This document shows, one piece after another, positions 44,431-52,834 of a stretch of 64,000 nt of DNA. Source of the stretch: an uncultured Helicobacter sp. GTDB lineage: Bacteria; Campylobacterota; Campylobacteria; Campylobacterales; Helicobacteraceae. Numbering within the stretch: the stretch's first letter is position 1; each line of letters begins with the position of its first letter. The notes beneath the pieces are model-generated. The model saw only the letters and a program-made list of their open reading frames with translations. It was not told where the DNA came from and did not search any database. The position numbers were made by a program, and so were the translations under genes. Where the stretch lies: the NCBI RefSeq assembly GCF_937893305.1, contig NZ_CALBGN010000015.1:234496-298495 (forward strand), given 5' to 3'.

Positions 44431-44901
44431 TTAAACACCAAGCTTTCTATAAAGGTTAATCAACTCAACAAGCCCAGCCATTGCTTCAAAGCCCTTATTT
44501 CCTGCCTTTGTCCCTGCACGCTCAATGGCTTGTTCTATGCTATCTGTTGTTAGCACTCCAAAAGTTACCGCCGCTCCATAACGCACAGTTACATTTGCAA
44601 TCCCCTTTGTGGCTTCTGCGCTTACATAATCAAAATGTGGTGTAGAACCGCGAATAATCGCCCCTAAACAGCACACACCATCAAAATCACCTTGTGAAAG
44701 CACTTTTTCTAACACAAAAGGGATTTCAAAAGCACCCGGCACTAAAATATGTGAGAGATTCTCATCTCTTCCGCCGTGGCGCAAAAAACAATCTCTTGCA
44801 CCTTCTACTAATCTATCTGTAATTAGATGATTAAAACGACTTGAAATAATGGCGATTTTCTCATCACCCATTAATGATAAATTTCCTTCAATCACTTGCA
44901 T
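44431..44901 (-). CDS. ribH: 6,7-dimethyl-8-ribityllumazine synthase
   Basis: Penultimate step of riboflavin synthesis, forming an icosahedral capsid-like shell. The 156-residue product has ISSRFNHLITDRLVEGA near residue 20, VPGAFEIPFVLEK near 54 and GAIIRGSTPHFDYVS near 80, all signature blocks. It lies between kdsA and nusB with two-base and zero-base gaps. Confidence 0.95.
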   Translation of the reverse strand: MQVIEGNLSLMGDEKIAIISSRFNHLITDRLVEGARDCFLRHGGRDENLSHILVPGAFEIPFVLEKVLSQGDFDGVCCLGAIIRGSTPHFDYVSAEATKGIANVTVRYGAAVTFGVLTTDSIEQAIERAGTKAGNKGFEAMAGLVELINLYRKLGV

Positions 44902-44903
44902 AG

Positions 44904-45713
44904 CTATCCTTTCTTCGCAATAAAATCAATCTCCAAAATCCTATCTACCAATCCTAAAAGTTCCTTTGGAGTTAGCATATTTGGACCATCGCTTAAGGCA
45001 TTTTTGGGGTTTGTATGTACTTCACTAAAGAGTCCATCTATCCCAACAGCTGCTGCCGCACGCGCTAAAAGTGGCGCAAAAGAACTATCTCCACCACTTT
45101 TTCCCTTTAAGCCACCGGGCATTTGCACGGCGTGTGTCGCATCAAAAATCACTGGCGCAAAAGCACGCATAATCGCTAAAGAGCGCATATCTACAACTAA
45201 ATTTCCATAACCAAAGCTATTTCCACGCTCTGTTAAACAAATCCTATGCTCTTTTGCACTCTCAAAATCTACGCCTTGTGCGTTTGGATTCCGTGTTTTT
45301 AAGGCTTTTAGCACAGAGTATTGCATATCTTGTGGGCTCATAAACTGCCCTTTTTTGATATTAATCATTGCCTTTGTTTTTGCTGCTTCTACAATCAAAT
45401 CTGTTTGTCTGCACAAAAATGCTGGAATTTGCATAATATCTACAACTTCTGCTACAGGTTTTGCTTGGTAGCTTTCGTGGATATCTGTAAGAAGTTTATA
45501 ATTAAATTTCTTTTTAATCTGCGCTAAAGATTCCAACCCACTCTCTAAGCCCGGTCCGCGATAGGATTCCAAACTTGTGCGATTTGCCTTATCAAAACTT
45601 GCTTTAAAATAAAAGTCAATTTTTGGATTTTTTGCTAAAGGTTGCAAAGCTTCTGCAATCTCTTCTAAAATCTCTTGATTTTCAATCACACAAGGTCCTG
45701 CAATAATAATCAT
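44904..45713 (-). CDS. kdsA: 3-deoxy-D-manno-octulosonate 8-phosphate synthase
   Basis: Makes KDO 8-phosphate for the lipopolysaccharide core. The 269-residue TIM barrel has IIAGPCVIENQEI at the start, FKASFDKANRTS near residue 45, DIMQIPAFLCRQTDL near 95 and DATHAVQMPGG near 195. The cysteine in GPCVI is found in metal-dependent KdsA forms. Normal length. Confidence 0.95.
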   Translation of the reverse strand: MIIIAGPCVIENQEILEEIAEALQPLAKNPKIDFYFKASFDKANRTSLESYRGPGLESGLESLAQIKKKFNYKLLTDIHESYQAKPVAEVVDIMQIPAFLCRQTDLIVEAAKTKAMINIKKGQFMSPQDMQYSVLKALKTRNPNAQGVDFESAKEHRICLTERGNSFGYGNLVVDMRSLAIMRAFAPVIFDATHAVQMPGGLKGKSGGDSSFAPLLARAAAAVGIDGLFSEVHTNPKNALSDGPNMLTPKELLGLVDRILEIDFIAKKG

Positions 45714-45717
45714 TCAT

Positions 45718-46407
45718 CTAGCCTTTTAGTAAATTAAATTCGTGTCTTTTAAAGTCATAATTATACACTTCTCCACTCTCAATAATGTAATGCCAACCAT
45801 AAATCTTAAGCGTCCTTGCAAGATACTTTTCTTTCACTTTTGGATAAGTGAAGAGATTCATAATTTGCCTTTCTATATTGATTTGCTCTGTTAAATACGC
45901 ACGCATAGCGTGATTTTTAGGCTTTAATGCTAAAACTTTTTCTTTTACAGGTGCGATAAGTCGCAACCAATTTTTTACATTTGGCATTCTCTCAAAATGC
46001 CCTTCTTCATACAAAGCCGCACAGCCCCCGCAATGAGAATGCCCACAAATAATGATATTTTCTACCTTTAATTCTTCAAGTGCATATTCAATAGCTGAAG
46101 TTGTCGCTAAATATTCTTGTGCTTCTCTATATGGTGGCACGATATTTGCGATATTTCTCACTACAAAGAGTTCTCCAGGTAGCGTGTTTGTAATAAGATT
46201 TGGCACAACTCTAGAATCTGCACAGCCCACAAAAAGTGTGTGTGGATTTTGCCCTTCTTTTAAATTCTCAAAGAGTTCTTTATAGGCTAAAAAATTTTCT
46301 TCTTTAAACTTTATTGCTCCCTCAAAGAGTAAATCCATTGTATTTGGCACATTACTTAGGTTTTGTGTGTCTTTTTGGGAGGTTTTGGATTCCAACTTTT
46401 CTTGCAT
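45718..46407 (-). CDS. beta-carbonic anhydrase
   Basis: Interconverts CO2 and bicarbonate. Zinc ligands are seen in FVGCADSRVVP (Cys, with Asp/Arg pair) near residue 60 and ICGHSHCGGC (His, Cys) near 115. The 229-residue size fits the cytoplasmic beta class; there is no signal peptide, unlike the alpha class used in the periplasm by H. pylori. It lies nine bases after the PomB-like gene. Confidence 0.9.
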   Translation of the reverse strand: MQEKLESKTSQKDTQNLSNVPNTMDLLFEGAIKFKEENFLAYKELFENLKEGQNPHTLFVGCADSRVVPNLITNTLPGELFVVRNIANIVPPYREAQEYLATTSAIEYALEELKVENIIICGHSHCGGCAALYEEGHFERMPNVKNWLRLIAPVKEKVLALKPKNHAMRAYLTEQINIERQIMNLFTYPKVKEKYLARTLKIYGWHYIIESGEVYNYDFKRHEFNLLKG

Positions 46408-46415
46408 TATTTACC

Positions 46416-47192
46416 TTAAGGCTTGATTTTGGCAATATCGCCAATCGCGCTTGGTAAATCTTCTCCAATGCTATATACATATAAATCCACACGACGATTT
46501 TTAGAACGCAAGGCGGGAATATCGTTGTTAGCAATTGGCGAAAACTCCCCCTCTCCACCACCTAAAACGCGATTTTTCTCTAAGCCTTGTTGCAAGAGTA
46601 AATCCGCCACATTAACTCCACGCGCAACAGAAAGTTCTAAATTATCCGCAAAGACTGCATTAGCACGCATAGGGACATTATCGGTATGTCCGATTGCCTT
46701 AACTAGCACTGCTTTTGGCATTTTTAAAAGCTCTAAAGATAGGCGTTTTAAAAATGCGATTCCACTAGGATTTGTTAGCTCTGCACTCCCAGTTTGAAAA
46801 AGTAATTCTTCTGGCACGCGTATAATCACTCCCCTTTCAGCTTCTTCAAGCTCTACGCTAGGACCATTTGAAATGCGATTAACTTCATTATAATCTGTAA
46901 TCAAACTTCCAAAAATATTCACAACATTATCCATTTCAACTTGTGTTTCAATAGGAGTTGCTTTAATGGGAGCTGGTGGGTTTATTTGGCTTTGTGAGCC
47001 TTTTTCAAGCACCGCAAGAGAACCTTCTAAAGAGCCTACGGCTTGTGCGATTCTTTGTGTATCAAAAGTCGCCATTGATAGCAAGAGAATAAAAAATGTC
47101 AAAATTAGCGTAACCATATCTCCATAAGTCCCAAGCCACAACGGAACACCTTGAGGACAATCACAAGCTGGACATTTCTTTTCTTTTGCCAC
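46416..47192 (-). CDS. PomB/MotB-like flagellar stator protein (orphan)
   Basis: The single membrane segment TYGDMVTLILTFFILLLSM near residue 25 includes the conserved ion-channel aspartate, and an OmpA/MotB peptidoglycan-binding domain follows near residues 125-250 (ELLFQTGSAELTNPS, GHTDNVPM, ALRSKNRRVDL). The N terminus CPACDCPQGVPLWLGTYGD resembles PomB-type rather than the usual H. pylori MotB (which has AVPYADFLSLLLALF as I recall). I start at the GTG at 47192 (MAKEKKCPAC), with an AAGG site eight bases upstream, rather than the TTG at 47210. No motA/pomA neighbour exists here. Confidence 0.75.
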   Translation of the reverse strand: MAKEKKCPACDCPQGVPLWLGTYGDMVTLILTFFILLLSMATFDTQRIAQAVGSLEGSLAVLEKGSQSQINPPAPIKATPIETQVEMDNVVNIFGSLITDYNEVNRISNGPSVELEEAERGVIIRVPEELLFQTGSAELTNPSGIAFLKRLSLELLKMPKAVLVKAIGHTDNVPMRANAVFADNLELSVARGVNVADLLLQQGLEKNRVLGGGEGEFSPIANNDIPALRSKNRRVDLYVYSIGEDLPSAIGDIAKIKP

Positions 47193-47239
47193 TGCTTTAA
47201 CCTTTTTCAAAAATTTTGTGATTATAGCCTATCTTTAGT

Positions 47240-47245
47240 TATAAT
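47240..47245 (+). promoter_or_regulatory. -10 box of dedA
   Basis: A perfect TATAAT lies 31 bases before the TTG start chosen for dedA. It also overlaps an in-frame ATG at 47244, which therefore cannot be a start on this transcript. Confidence 0.6.
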
Positions 47246-47276
47246 GCTATTTAATTTTAAATTTTGTGAGGAAATT

Positions 47277-47885
47277 TTGCACGCAATTATTGATTTTATT
47301 GTAGAGTCTGTAAGTGCCTTTGGCTATTTTGGAATCTTTTTTATGATGTTTTTAGAGAGTAGTTTTATCCCATTTCCTAGTGAAGTTGTGATGATTCCAG
47401 CAGGTTTTTTAGCTCATCAAGGAGAGATGAATTTTTTTCTTGCTATTTTTTGTGGGATTTTAGGATCACTTAGTGGCGCACTTTTAAACTACTATTTAGC
47501 CTTATATTTTGGGCGTGAGCTACTGATAAAATGGGGAAAATATTTCTTTTTTGATGAAAAAACAATGGTAAAAATGGAAGATTTCTTCGCTAAACACGGA
47601 CATATCTCAACCTTTAGTGGGCGTTTAATACCAGTGATTAGACAATATATTTCACTCCCAGCAGGGCTTGGTAAAATGCCTCTAGCACTTTTTTGCTTTT
47701 ATACAAGCTTAGGGGCTGGGATTTGGGTAATTATCCTAACTGCGCTTGGCTATTTTCTAGGACAAAATGAAGCAATTTTAAAAGAATATCTTCATCTTAT
47801 AACATTGACTTTAGTCGCACTTGTATGTATTGGAATCGCAATCTACATCTACTTCCAGCGCAAAACAAAAAAACAATCTCACTAG
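47277..47885 (+). CDS. DedA family membrane protein
   Basis: A polytopic protein of about 202 residues; DedA proteins move undecaprenyl phosphate or other lipids across the inner membrane. Signatures are FLESSFIPFPSEVVMIPAGF near residue 25, GSLSGALLNYYLALYFG near 60 and SGRLIPVIRQYISLPAG near 115. The TTG at 47277 with a GAGGA site five bases upstream gives the usual N terminus; longer versions run into the promoter. Confidence 0.85.
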   Translation: MHAIIDFIVESVSAFGYFGIFFMMFLESSFIPFPSEVVMIPAGFLAHQGEMNFFLAIFCGILGSLSGALLNYYLALYFGRELLIKWGKYFFFDEKTMVKMEDFFAKHGHISTFSGRLIPVIRQYISLPAGLGKMPLALFCFYTSLGAGIWVIILTALGYFLGQNEAILKEYLHLITLTLVALVCIGIAIYIYFQRKTKKQSH

Positions 47886-47902
47886 GGATGATCATCCCTA
47901 GT
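47881..47902. terminator. perfect 22-bp palindrome between dedA and the autotransporter gene
   Basis: ACTAGGGATGA followed by its exact complement TCATCCCTAGT, overlapping the dedA stop codon. On the minus strand it is followed within a few bases by a TTGTTTTTTTG run, so it can terminate the autotransporter transcript; on the plus strand the following DNA is A-rich, so termination there is less sure. Confidence 0.6.
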
Positions 47903-47944
47903 AGCAAAATAAAAATTAATCTTTTATAAGAAAAACCAGAACTC

Positions 47945-50900
47945 CTAGAACAGGATTCTAATCTCACCTCTTACTCCAAGATTTAAATTAGAAGAGAAGT
48001 TGGAGAGAATATAACGATTACCTTCTAAAGATAACTCTACATCTTTAATACGATGTTTCACGCCAACAATTGCATTTCCAAAATAAAAATCATATTTTGG
48101 ATTTCTAAAGTTAAAGCGCATATTTCTATTAGTATCACGGATTGTTGTGTATTTGTCTGCATCGCTAAAGTAATATCCAGCATCAATCTTGCCATAAGCA
48201 ATTGTTTTGCCATCATTCATATATTCTCCAAGCAAAGCAGAAGCTACAAATCCTAAACTTTGATAGAAGTTTTGTTTAACATACAATCCATTTGAAGTTG
48301 TATAATCATCATTAAAGAATGCTGTGTAATCCATCTTTGTATTAATATCAAACAAAGAATTTTCACTTAAATAAAATTTTTTACCTAAAGCCAAAGAAGC
48401 GTTTAAAGCGCGTGTGCTATAATCTGTATCAACGCGTTCTTTTCTTCCTTCAATAGAAGTATCAAGGCTAGATTTATAAAAGCTCACCCCTAAATCTGTT
48501 TCTGCATAAAATCCATTATGCCAGGCAATAGCTCCATAAGCATTAAAGTTTGTATTTTTAATCTTAGAATGTCCAACATCACCTCCATATTGTGTATTCA
48601 TAAAACCATAACTTCCATAAACACCTTTCATGACATCAAACTTATCATAATGTGAAACTTCATCAATTCCCATTGTATTTAATGTAAGATTTGTTTTTGC
48701 CATTAAATCATTATAGATATTGGTATTAAAATCTGTATTTGTAAAATAAGATTGATACCAAAAGCCTGATTGCGCTTGTGTAGTTCCATCATTTTTTAAG
48801 ATTCTAAATCTTTCAGAGAGTTGAGAATCTGCTAAAAAAGACATTCTATTAATCAAAAATGCATTATCTAAGATTCCTATAACAGTATTAGAAGGATTAG
48901 GATTAGGATTAGGATTAGGATTAGGATTCGGGTTTGGATTAGGTTTGCTAGAGTTAGAGATAATAATACCCTCTAAATTAATATTTCCAGTTGCTTGATC
49001 TTGTGTAACTTGAGCTTGTAATGTGTATTTTAAAGCACCATTATCTTCTTTCCATTGTTGGCTATGTAATTTATTTCCTAAGATTTTATTTCCATTATTA
49101 ACCTTTGACATATCAACAAGTGTATGTTGTCCTTTAATTGTTTGTTCTCCAATAATATTTGGGTTAAAGAAGTCATCTCCTGTGATTTGAATATTAAGCT
49201 CTGTAAGATTTGTAAAATCTACAGAGTCAGTGATTGTGATTTTATCTCCTTTATTATTTTTTAAATCTGTGTAAAAGTTTAAGTTATTTTTCCCTTGTGC
49301 TTCTAGTCTGTCTGTAGTAATAGTATAGTAAGTTGTCGTTGCTCTTGTTGTTGGAGCGTGTTTAAAGTTTAGTGTTGAATCATTAAGATAAAATCCACTA
49401 TTTGCATACACTCTATCACCTTGATTACCAGCATTATTTGTTAAAACTTCATTTTTTGCAGTGAGATTTACATCTGCACCTACATTAAGTGTTGAAGCAT
49501 CTGCATAAAGAGAATAACTTTTTAGATTTGTTGTATCTATAGTATCTCCTGCATTTTCTTTTTTAAGTTGTGCTTGTGTCTCAATGGTAAGTTTATCTTT
49601 AATATCAAGTGTCCCATTATCTAGCTTTAAACCAATTGCTTGGGAAGTAGCTTTTTGGTTTGTTTTAGTAATTTCTGAAGCAATAGCTTTTGTAGCAATT
49701 TTAAGGGCAGAAGTTAGAGTAATGTTTGAATGTGTTGCTTGAATAGCTTGAGCTTTTTTTTCAACAGCATTATCAGCTTCTATGTCAATGCTTAGTGTTC
49801 CTTTATCATTAGTATGTCCTAATGATAGATTTGTGTGTTTAACATCAAAAACATTTGCTGTTGCCTTATCTGCAATTTGTTGATCTGGGGTTTTGCCTGC
49901 ACCACCAGCGGTTCCTTGTCCGCCCGGTGTGGCACCACCTCCACCTACTGCCTGACAATTATTTATCCCATTATTGCAAGCAGCTGCACTCCCATTTCCA
50001 CCTCCATTTCCACCATTACCAGTGTTTCCACCTTGCCCAGCAGTTCCAGCATTTCCCCCTTTGGATTTTACAGAAATATTAGTGATTTTAATGGCGGCAT
50101 TGATTGTTCTTCCTGCATTATCGCCTATATCAAAAAGAGTGATTTCAGAACTACCACCCTTTCCACCATTACCTCCATCACCGCCTTTTCCACCAGAACC
50201 ACCAGAACCACCATTGCCTGCATTAGCATTCCCTTGCATAGGCATACCACCAACAAATGTTACTTTTGTCGCAGCATCTCCCCCATCACCGCCTCTTCCA
50301 CCAGAACCACCATTACCGCCTCTTCCACCAGAACCACCATTACCACCTGTTAGAGTTGCTTCAATGCCTTGTTGAAGAGTAAGGTTATAACCATCAGTTT
50401 TACCCTGAAATAAAGTAGCCTTAATATTTCCTCCTTCACTACCATTACCACCAGTTCCACCATTACCACCATTACCACCAGTTCCACCAATAACTTGATT
50501 TATACCACTTGCATCATCTTTATCGCGAATAGATTCTCCTCTCCCTCCATCACCTCCATTTCCGCCATCACCTCCTTTTCCTCCATTTCCGCCATTACCT
50601 GCTGTGTATGTAATTGTTAATTTATTAGCAATTGTCCCAGTAGCATTTGAGGCAGAAACATCAATATTTGCATTTTGGCTTTGTCCATCAGATCCTCCAT
50701 TTCCTGTTACTCCATTCGTTCCACTTCCTCCATTATTACCTTGAGCAAATTTAGTGCCTCCTCCTCCTTGTTGTTGTCTATCCCAAGCATTTGTCGCATT
50801 GTTAAATTTGCTACCAAAACCTCCTGATGAAGTATAATCTTGAGCTGCCTTATTTCCACTTTGCCCAGTGTTTCCATCTTGCCCATTAGTAACTTGAGAT

Positions 50901-51097
50901 TGTTGATTGATAGTGTGAGAACTTTGATTTGGATCAAAGGAGATTGCATAAGTTTGTGTTTGAAAGATAAAAGTAGAAAGTGAAGTTGCAAGAACGCTAT
51001 AACGAAATGCCTTTTTAGTAAATGGGGCTAATAAGTGTTTTCTAAATGCCCCCCCCCCCGCAGGAATATTAGAATAATTGTCTAATGTTTTTTCCAT
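47945..51097 (-). CDS. phase-variable autotransporter with glycine-rich passenger
   Basis: A 1050-residue type V secreted protein. A G11 tract lies in codons 13-17; in the sequenced state the frame is open. An extended leader ends near residue 52 (STFIFQTQTYA). Residues 85-400 are dominated by GGxGGxGG repeats (NGGNGGKGGDGGNGGDGG-type), residues 400-710 are beta-rich with T/N/D-rich strands, then a PN dipeptide linker near 715-735. The last 300 or so residues form an autotransporter barrel ending GVRGEIRILF with a terminal phenylalanine. An adhesin- or matrix-like surface role is likely but not shown. No protease motif was seen. Confidence 0.85.
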   Translation of the reverse strand: MEKTLDNYSNIPAGGGAFRKHLLAPFTKKAFRYSVLATSLSTFIFQTQTYAISFDPNQSSHTINQQSQVTNGQDGNTGQSGNKAAQDYTSSGGFGSKFNNATNAWDRQQQGGGGTKFAQGNNGGSGTNGVTGNGGSDGQSQNANIDVSASNATGTIANKLTITYTAGNGGNGGKGGDGGNGGDGGRGESIRDKDDASGINQVIGGTGGNGGNGGTGGNGSEGGNIKATLFQGKTDGYNLTLQQGIEATLTGGNGGSGGRGGNGGSGGRGGDGGDAATKVTFVGGMPMQGNANAGNGGSGGSGGKGGDGGNGGKGGSSEITLFDIGDNAGRTINAAIKITNISVKSKGGNAGTAGQGGNTGNGGNGGGNGSAAACNNGINNCQAVGGGGATPGGQGTAGGAGKTPDQQIADKATANVFDVKHTNLSLGHTNDKGTLSIDIEADNAVEKKAQAIQATHSNITLTSALKIATKAIASEITKTNQKATSQAIGLKLDNGTLDIKDKLTIETQAQLKKENAGDTIDTTNLKSYSLYADASTLNVGADVNLTAKNEVLTNNAGNQGDRVYANSGFYLNDSTLNFKHAPTTRATTTYYTITTDRLEAQGKNNLNFYTDLKNNKGDKITITDSVDFTNLTELNIQITGDDFFNPNIIGEQTIKGQHTLVDMSKVNNGNKILGNKLHSQQWKEDNGALKYTLQAQVTQDQATGNINLEGIIISNSSKPNPNPNPNPNPNPNPNPSNTVIGILDNAFLINRMSFLADSQLSERFRILKNDGTTQAQSGFWYQSYFTNTDFNTNIYNDLMAKTNLTLNTMGIDEVSHYDKFDVMKGVYGSYGFMNTQYGGDVGHSKIKNTNFNAYGAIAWHNGFYAETDLGVSFYKSSLDTSIEGRKERVDTDYSTRALNASLALGKKFYLSENSLFDINTKMDYTAFFNDDYTTSNGLYVKQNFYQSLGFVASALLGEYMNDGKTIAYGKIDAGYYFSDADKYTTIRDTNRNMRFNFRNPKYDFYFGNAIVGVKHRIKDVELSLEGNRYILSNFSSNLNLGVRGEIRILF
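48894..48941 (-). repeat. hexanucleotide repeat coding for the PN linker
   Basis: Five perfect GGATTA units (48894-48923) continue as GGATTC, GGGTTT and GGATTA, eight units in all. On the coding strand they give eight Pro-Asn pairs between passenger and barrel. Each unit adds two residues without changing frame, so length can vary without switching the gene off. Confidence 0.85.
51049..51059 (-). repeat. G11 homopolymer in the autotransporter 5' end
   Basis: Eleven C on the plus strand, eleven G in the coding strand across codons 13-17 (Ala-Gly-Gly-Gly-Ala). Gain or loss of one or two bases closes the frame soon after, so this is an ON/OFF switch. Confidence 0.9.
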
Positions 51098-51435
51098 GAT
51101 TTTCTCCTTTTTTATTTAAAGTGTAATTTTAATTTCAAATCCTGCAATTTTTACATATAATTATTAAAAAATAAAAGTAACATTATCACATTTACTTTAG
51201 ATGAAATAAAAATCATTTTTATAATATAAAAAATAATTTAAAAATTAATTCCATATTATAGGAATTTATTAGTATTTATAATAAATCTTAAATTTATAAA
51301 AAATTATTTTTTTAAGTTACATTTAGTAACAAATGATAGAAAATTTAATGGATTTTTAAAAAAGTGTTTGCTGATTCATTGAAAGTTCAAAAATTTAATG
51401 AAATGAATATAATTCTAAAAGCAGATTTGAAAGTA
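51098..51435 (-). promoter_or_regulatory. AT-rich upstream region of the autotransporter gene
   Basis: No gene is visible. The autotransporter ATG is preceded by an AAAAAGGAG site. The best -10 candidate on the minus strand is TGTGATAAT (complement of 51182-51190), an extended -10, about 85 bases upstream. The rest is very AT-rich with T tracts and may be bent. Confidence 0.35.
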
Positions 51436-51513
51436 TGGGGTGGGCGATGGGAATCGAACCCACGACCCTCAGGACCACAATCTGATGCTCTAACCGACTG
51501 AGCTACGCCCACC
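51436..51513 (-). tRNA. tRNA-His (anticodon GTG)
   Basis: Cloverleaf with acceptor GTGGGCG/CGCCCAC, anticodon arm TCAGA-TTGTGGT-CCTGA giving GTG, T loop GGTTCGATT and encoded CCA. The extra G at position -1 (51513) pairs with C73, the identity element read by HisRS. Confidence 0.95.
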
Positions 51514-51540
51514 ATACAGCTACAAAAATAAACAAGGAAA

Positions 51541-51618
51541 TGGTCGGGGCGAAAGGATTCGAACCTTCGACCCCTTGGTCCCAAACCAAGTGCGCTAACC
51601 AGACTGCGCTACGCCCCG
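51541..51618 (-). tRNA. tRNA-Pro (anticodon TGG)
   Basis: Cloverleaf with acceptor CGGGGCG/CGCCCCG, anticodon arm CTTGG-TTTGGGA-CCAAG giving TGG, T loop GGTTCGAAT and encoded CCA. It lies 27 bases upstream of tRNA-His and borders the accessory region. Confidence 0.95.
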
Positions 51619-52834
51619 ACTTCAAAAAAAGAAAATGAATTATACTTTTAAAATTCTTCTTTGTCAAGAAAACAAAAACAAAGCCACACTTAAAAATTAC
51701 ATATAGCTTAAATCTTTCATTTTCTTAGCTTTTGTGATTAATATTACTATCATTGCAAAAATCAAATTTTTCATTAAAAAACAAGGTGCTTGATTTCAAA
51801 TCAAAAATTAAGTTACTTATTTTGTGTCCCCTAAGCAATATCTCAAACCTAAAAAAGTCTTTTAATGAAGAGAATCCCATTTAAAAGAATGCTTTTATAA
51901 CTAATTTTGCGAAAAATAACCTTTTTGTAATTTTTTAATTCTTAATTTTCTTCTTTAAACAAGATGCTTTAAACTTTATAATTTGACTTAAAATCAAAAT
52001 CTCTAATTCTCTAAATTTTATACCCTAAATTAAAAACACTTAATCTGTATGGTGTTCACATAAGTTTCTATAAAATTCTAATAACAAAGAATCCATCCAA
52101 TCTTCAAACTTGTAATTATTCTTTTCCATATCTTTCTTATTTGCCACTTCTGCATCTTTTTTATTTCAAATTTTTCGCAATTCTATTTCTTTGCAATGAA
52201 ATTCATATTGTTACCATTGTTTAAAGAATCTTCAATTCTAAAAGAACTCTTAAAATTATTTGCAAATTTATTTAAATTATTTTTATTATTTTTGCACTTT
52301 AATATCTCAATATAAATCATCAAAACTAAAATCAAATTTTGCATTTAACAAATTTAAATTTTCTTTTAAATATAGATTAAAAAAAATTGGCTCTTCTCTA
52401 AAATTTATGATCATAAAAGGATGAAGATTCCATAAAATCTCATTCATCAAAATAAACTTCTTTTTCGAAAATGTAAGTTCCAAATGTAATTTTTTAATTT
52501 TGCTTTCACTAAAAATCAAATTCTTTATGAAAATGTAATTTTTAAATTTCTCCTTTATGTTTGTAAAGAAGTTATTTTGGACTGTAATTTTACCAAACCT
52601 AAAATCTCTAAAACACAAGAAATGAGAACTGAAATTACCAAAAGCCCCACTAAATCAAAAATCTTTTTCATATTTAATTTTAATAATTTCTCTCATTTAT
52701 TGCCATTTTCATCTACTTCTTCACTATTATCCACAAATACATTTTCATTGTCTTGTATTTGTGTTACATTCACTTTTTAATTCAAATCTGTTTTTAATAT
52801 TTTCTGCAATTTTACTTCATAAATAAATCTGTTT
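51619..52834. other. gene-poor region with decayed coding debris
   Basis: About 1.2 kb between tRNA-Pro and res, very AT-rich. No intact gene can be supported. On the minus strand there are short frames that look like once-coding DNA: 52183-52320 (45 codons, starting MIYIEILKCKNNKN), 52040-52129 (29 codons, MEKNNYKFEDWMDSLLLEFY), and near 52710-52780 a frame ending NSEEVDENGNK. They are in different frames and broken by stops. The stretch from 51.62 to 52.02 kb shows nothing I can name. Confidence 0.4.
52307..52671 (-). pseudogene. possible frameshifted small membrane-anchored protein
   Basis: A 38-codon frame (52555-52671) encodes a membrane segment, MKKIFDLVGLLVISVLISCV. A second frame (52307-52618, about 103 codons, no good start or ribosome-binding site) overlaps it and continues as a charged, hydrophobic domain (KIKKLHLELTFSKKK, ILWNLHPFMIINF). 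Joined by one frameshift they would make a single anchored protein. I do not recognise the family; it may be decayed or two unrelated short frames. Confidence 0.3.

Noticed and set aside
47881..47902. The 22-bp palindrome as a possible operator or recombination site.
   Set aside because: It lies between convergent stops with a T run on one side, so a terminator is the simpler reading.
48894..48941. GGATTA repeats resembling telomere-like DNA or an iteron origin.
   Set aside because: They lie in frame within the autotransporter gene and code for a Pro-Asn linker.
49835..50375. Plus-strand open frames of up to 172 codons opposite the autotransporter, rich in Thr/Ser/Pro repeats.
   Set aside because: They are mirror frames of the GGN-type repeats; low complexity, no ribosome-binding site, and the minus-strand gene has signal peptide and barrel.
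50160..50600. Dense short repeats that could suggest a CRISPR array.
   Set aside because: They are codon-level GGN repeats inside a coding frame, without uniform repeat length or unique spacers. No cas genes are in the window.
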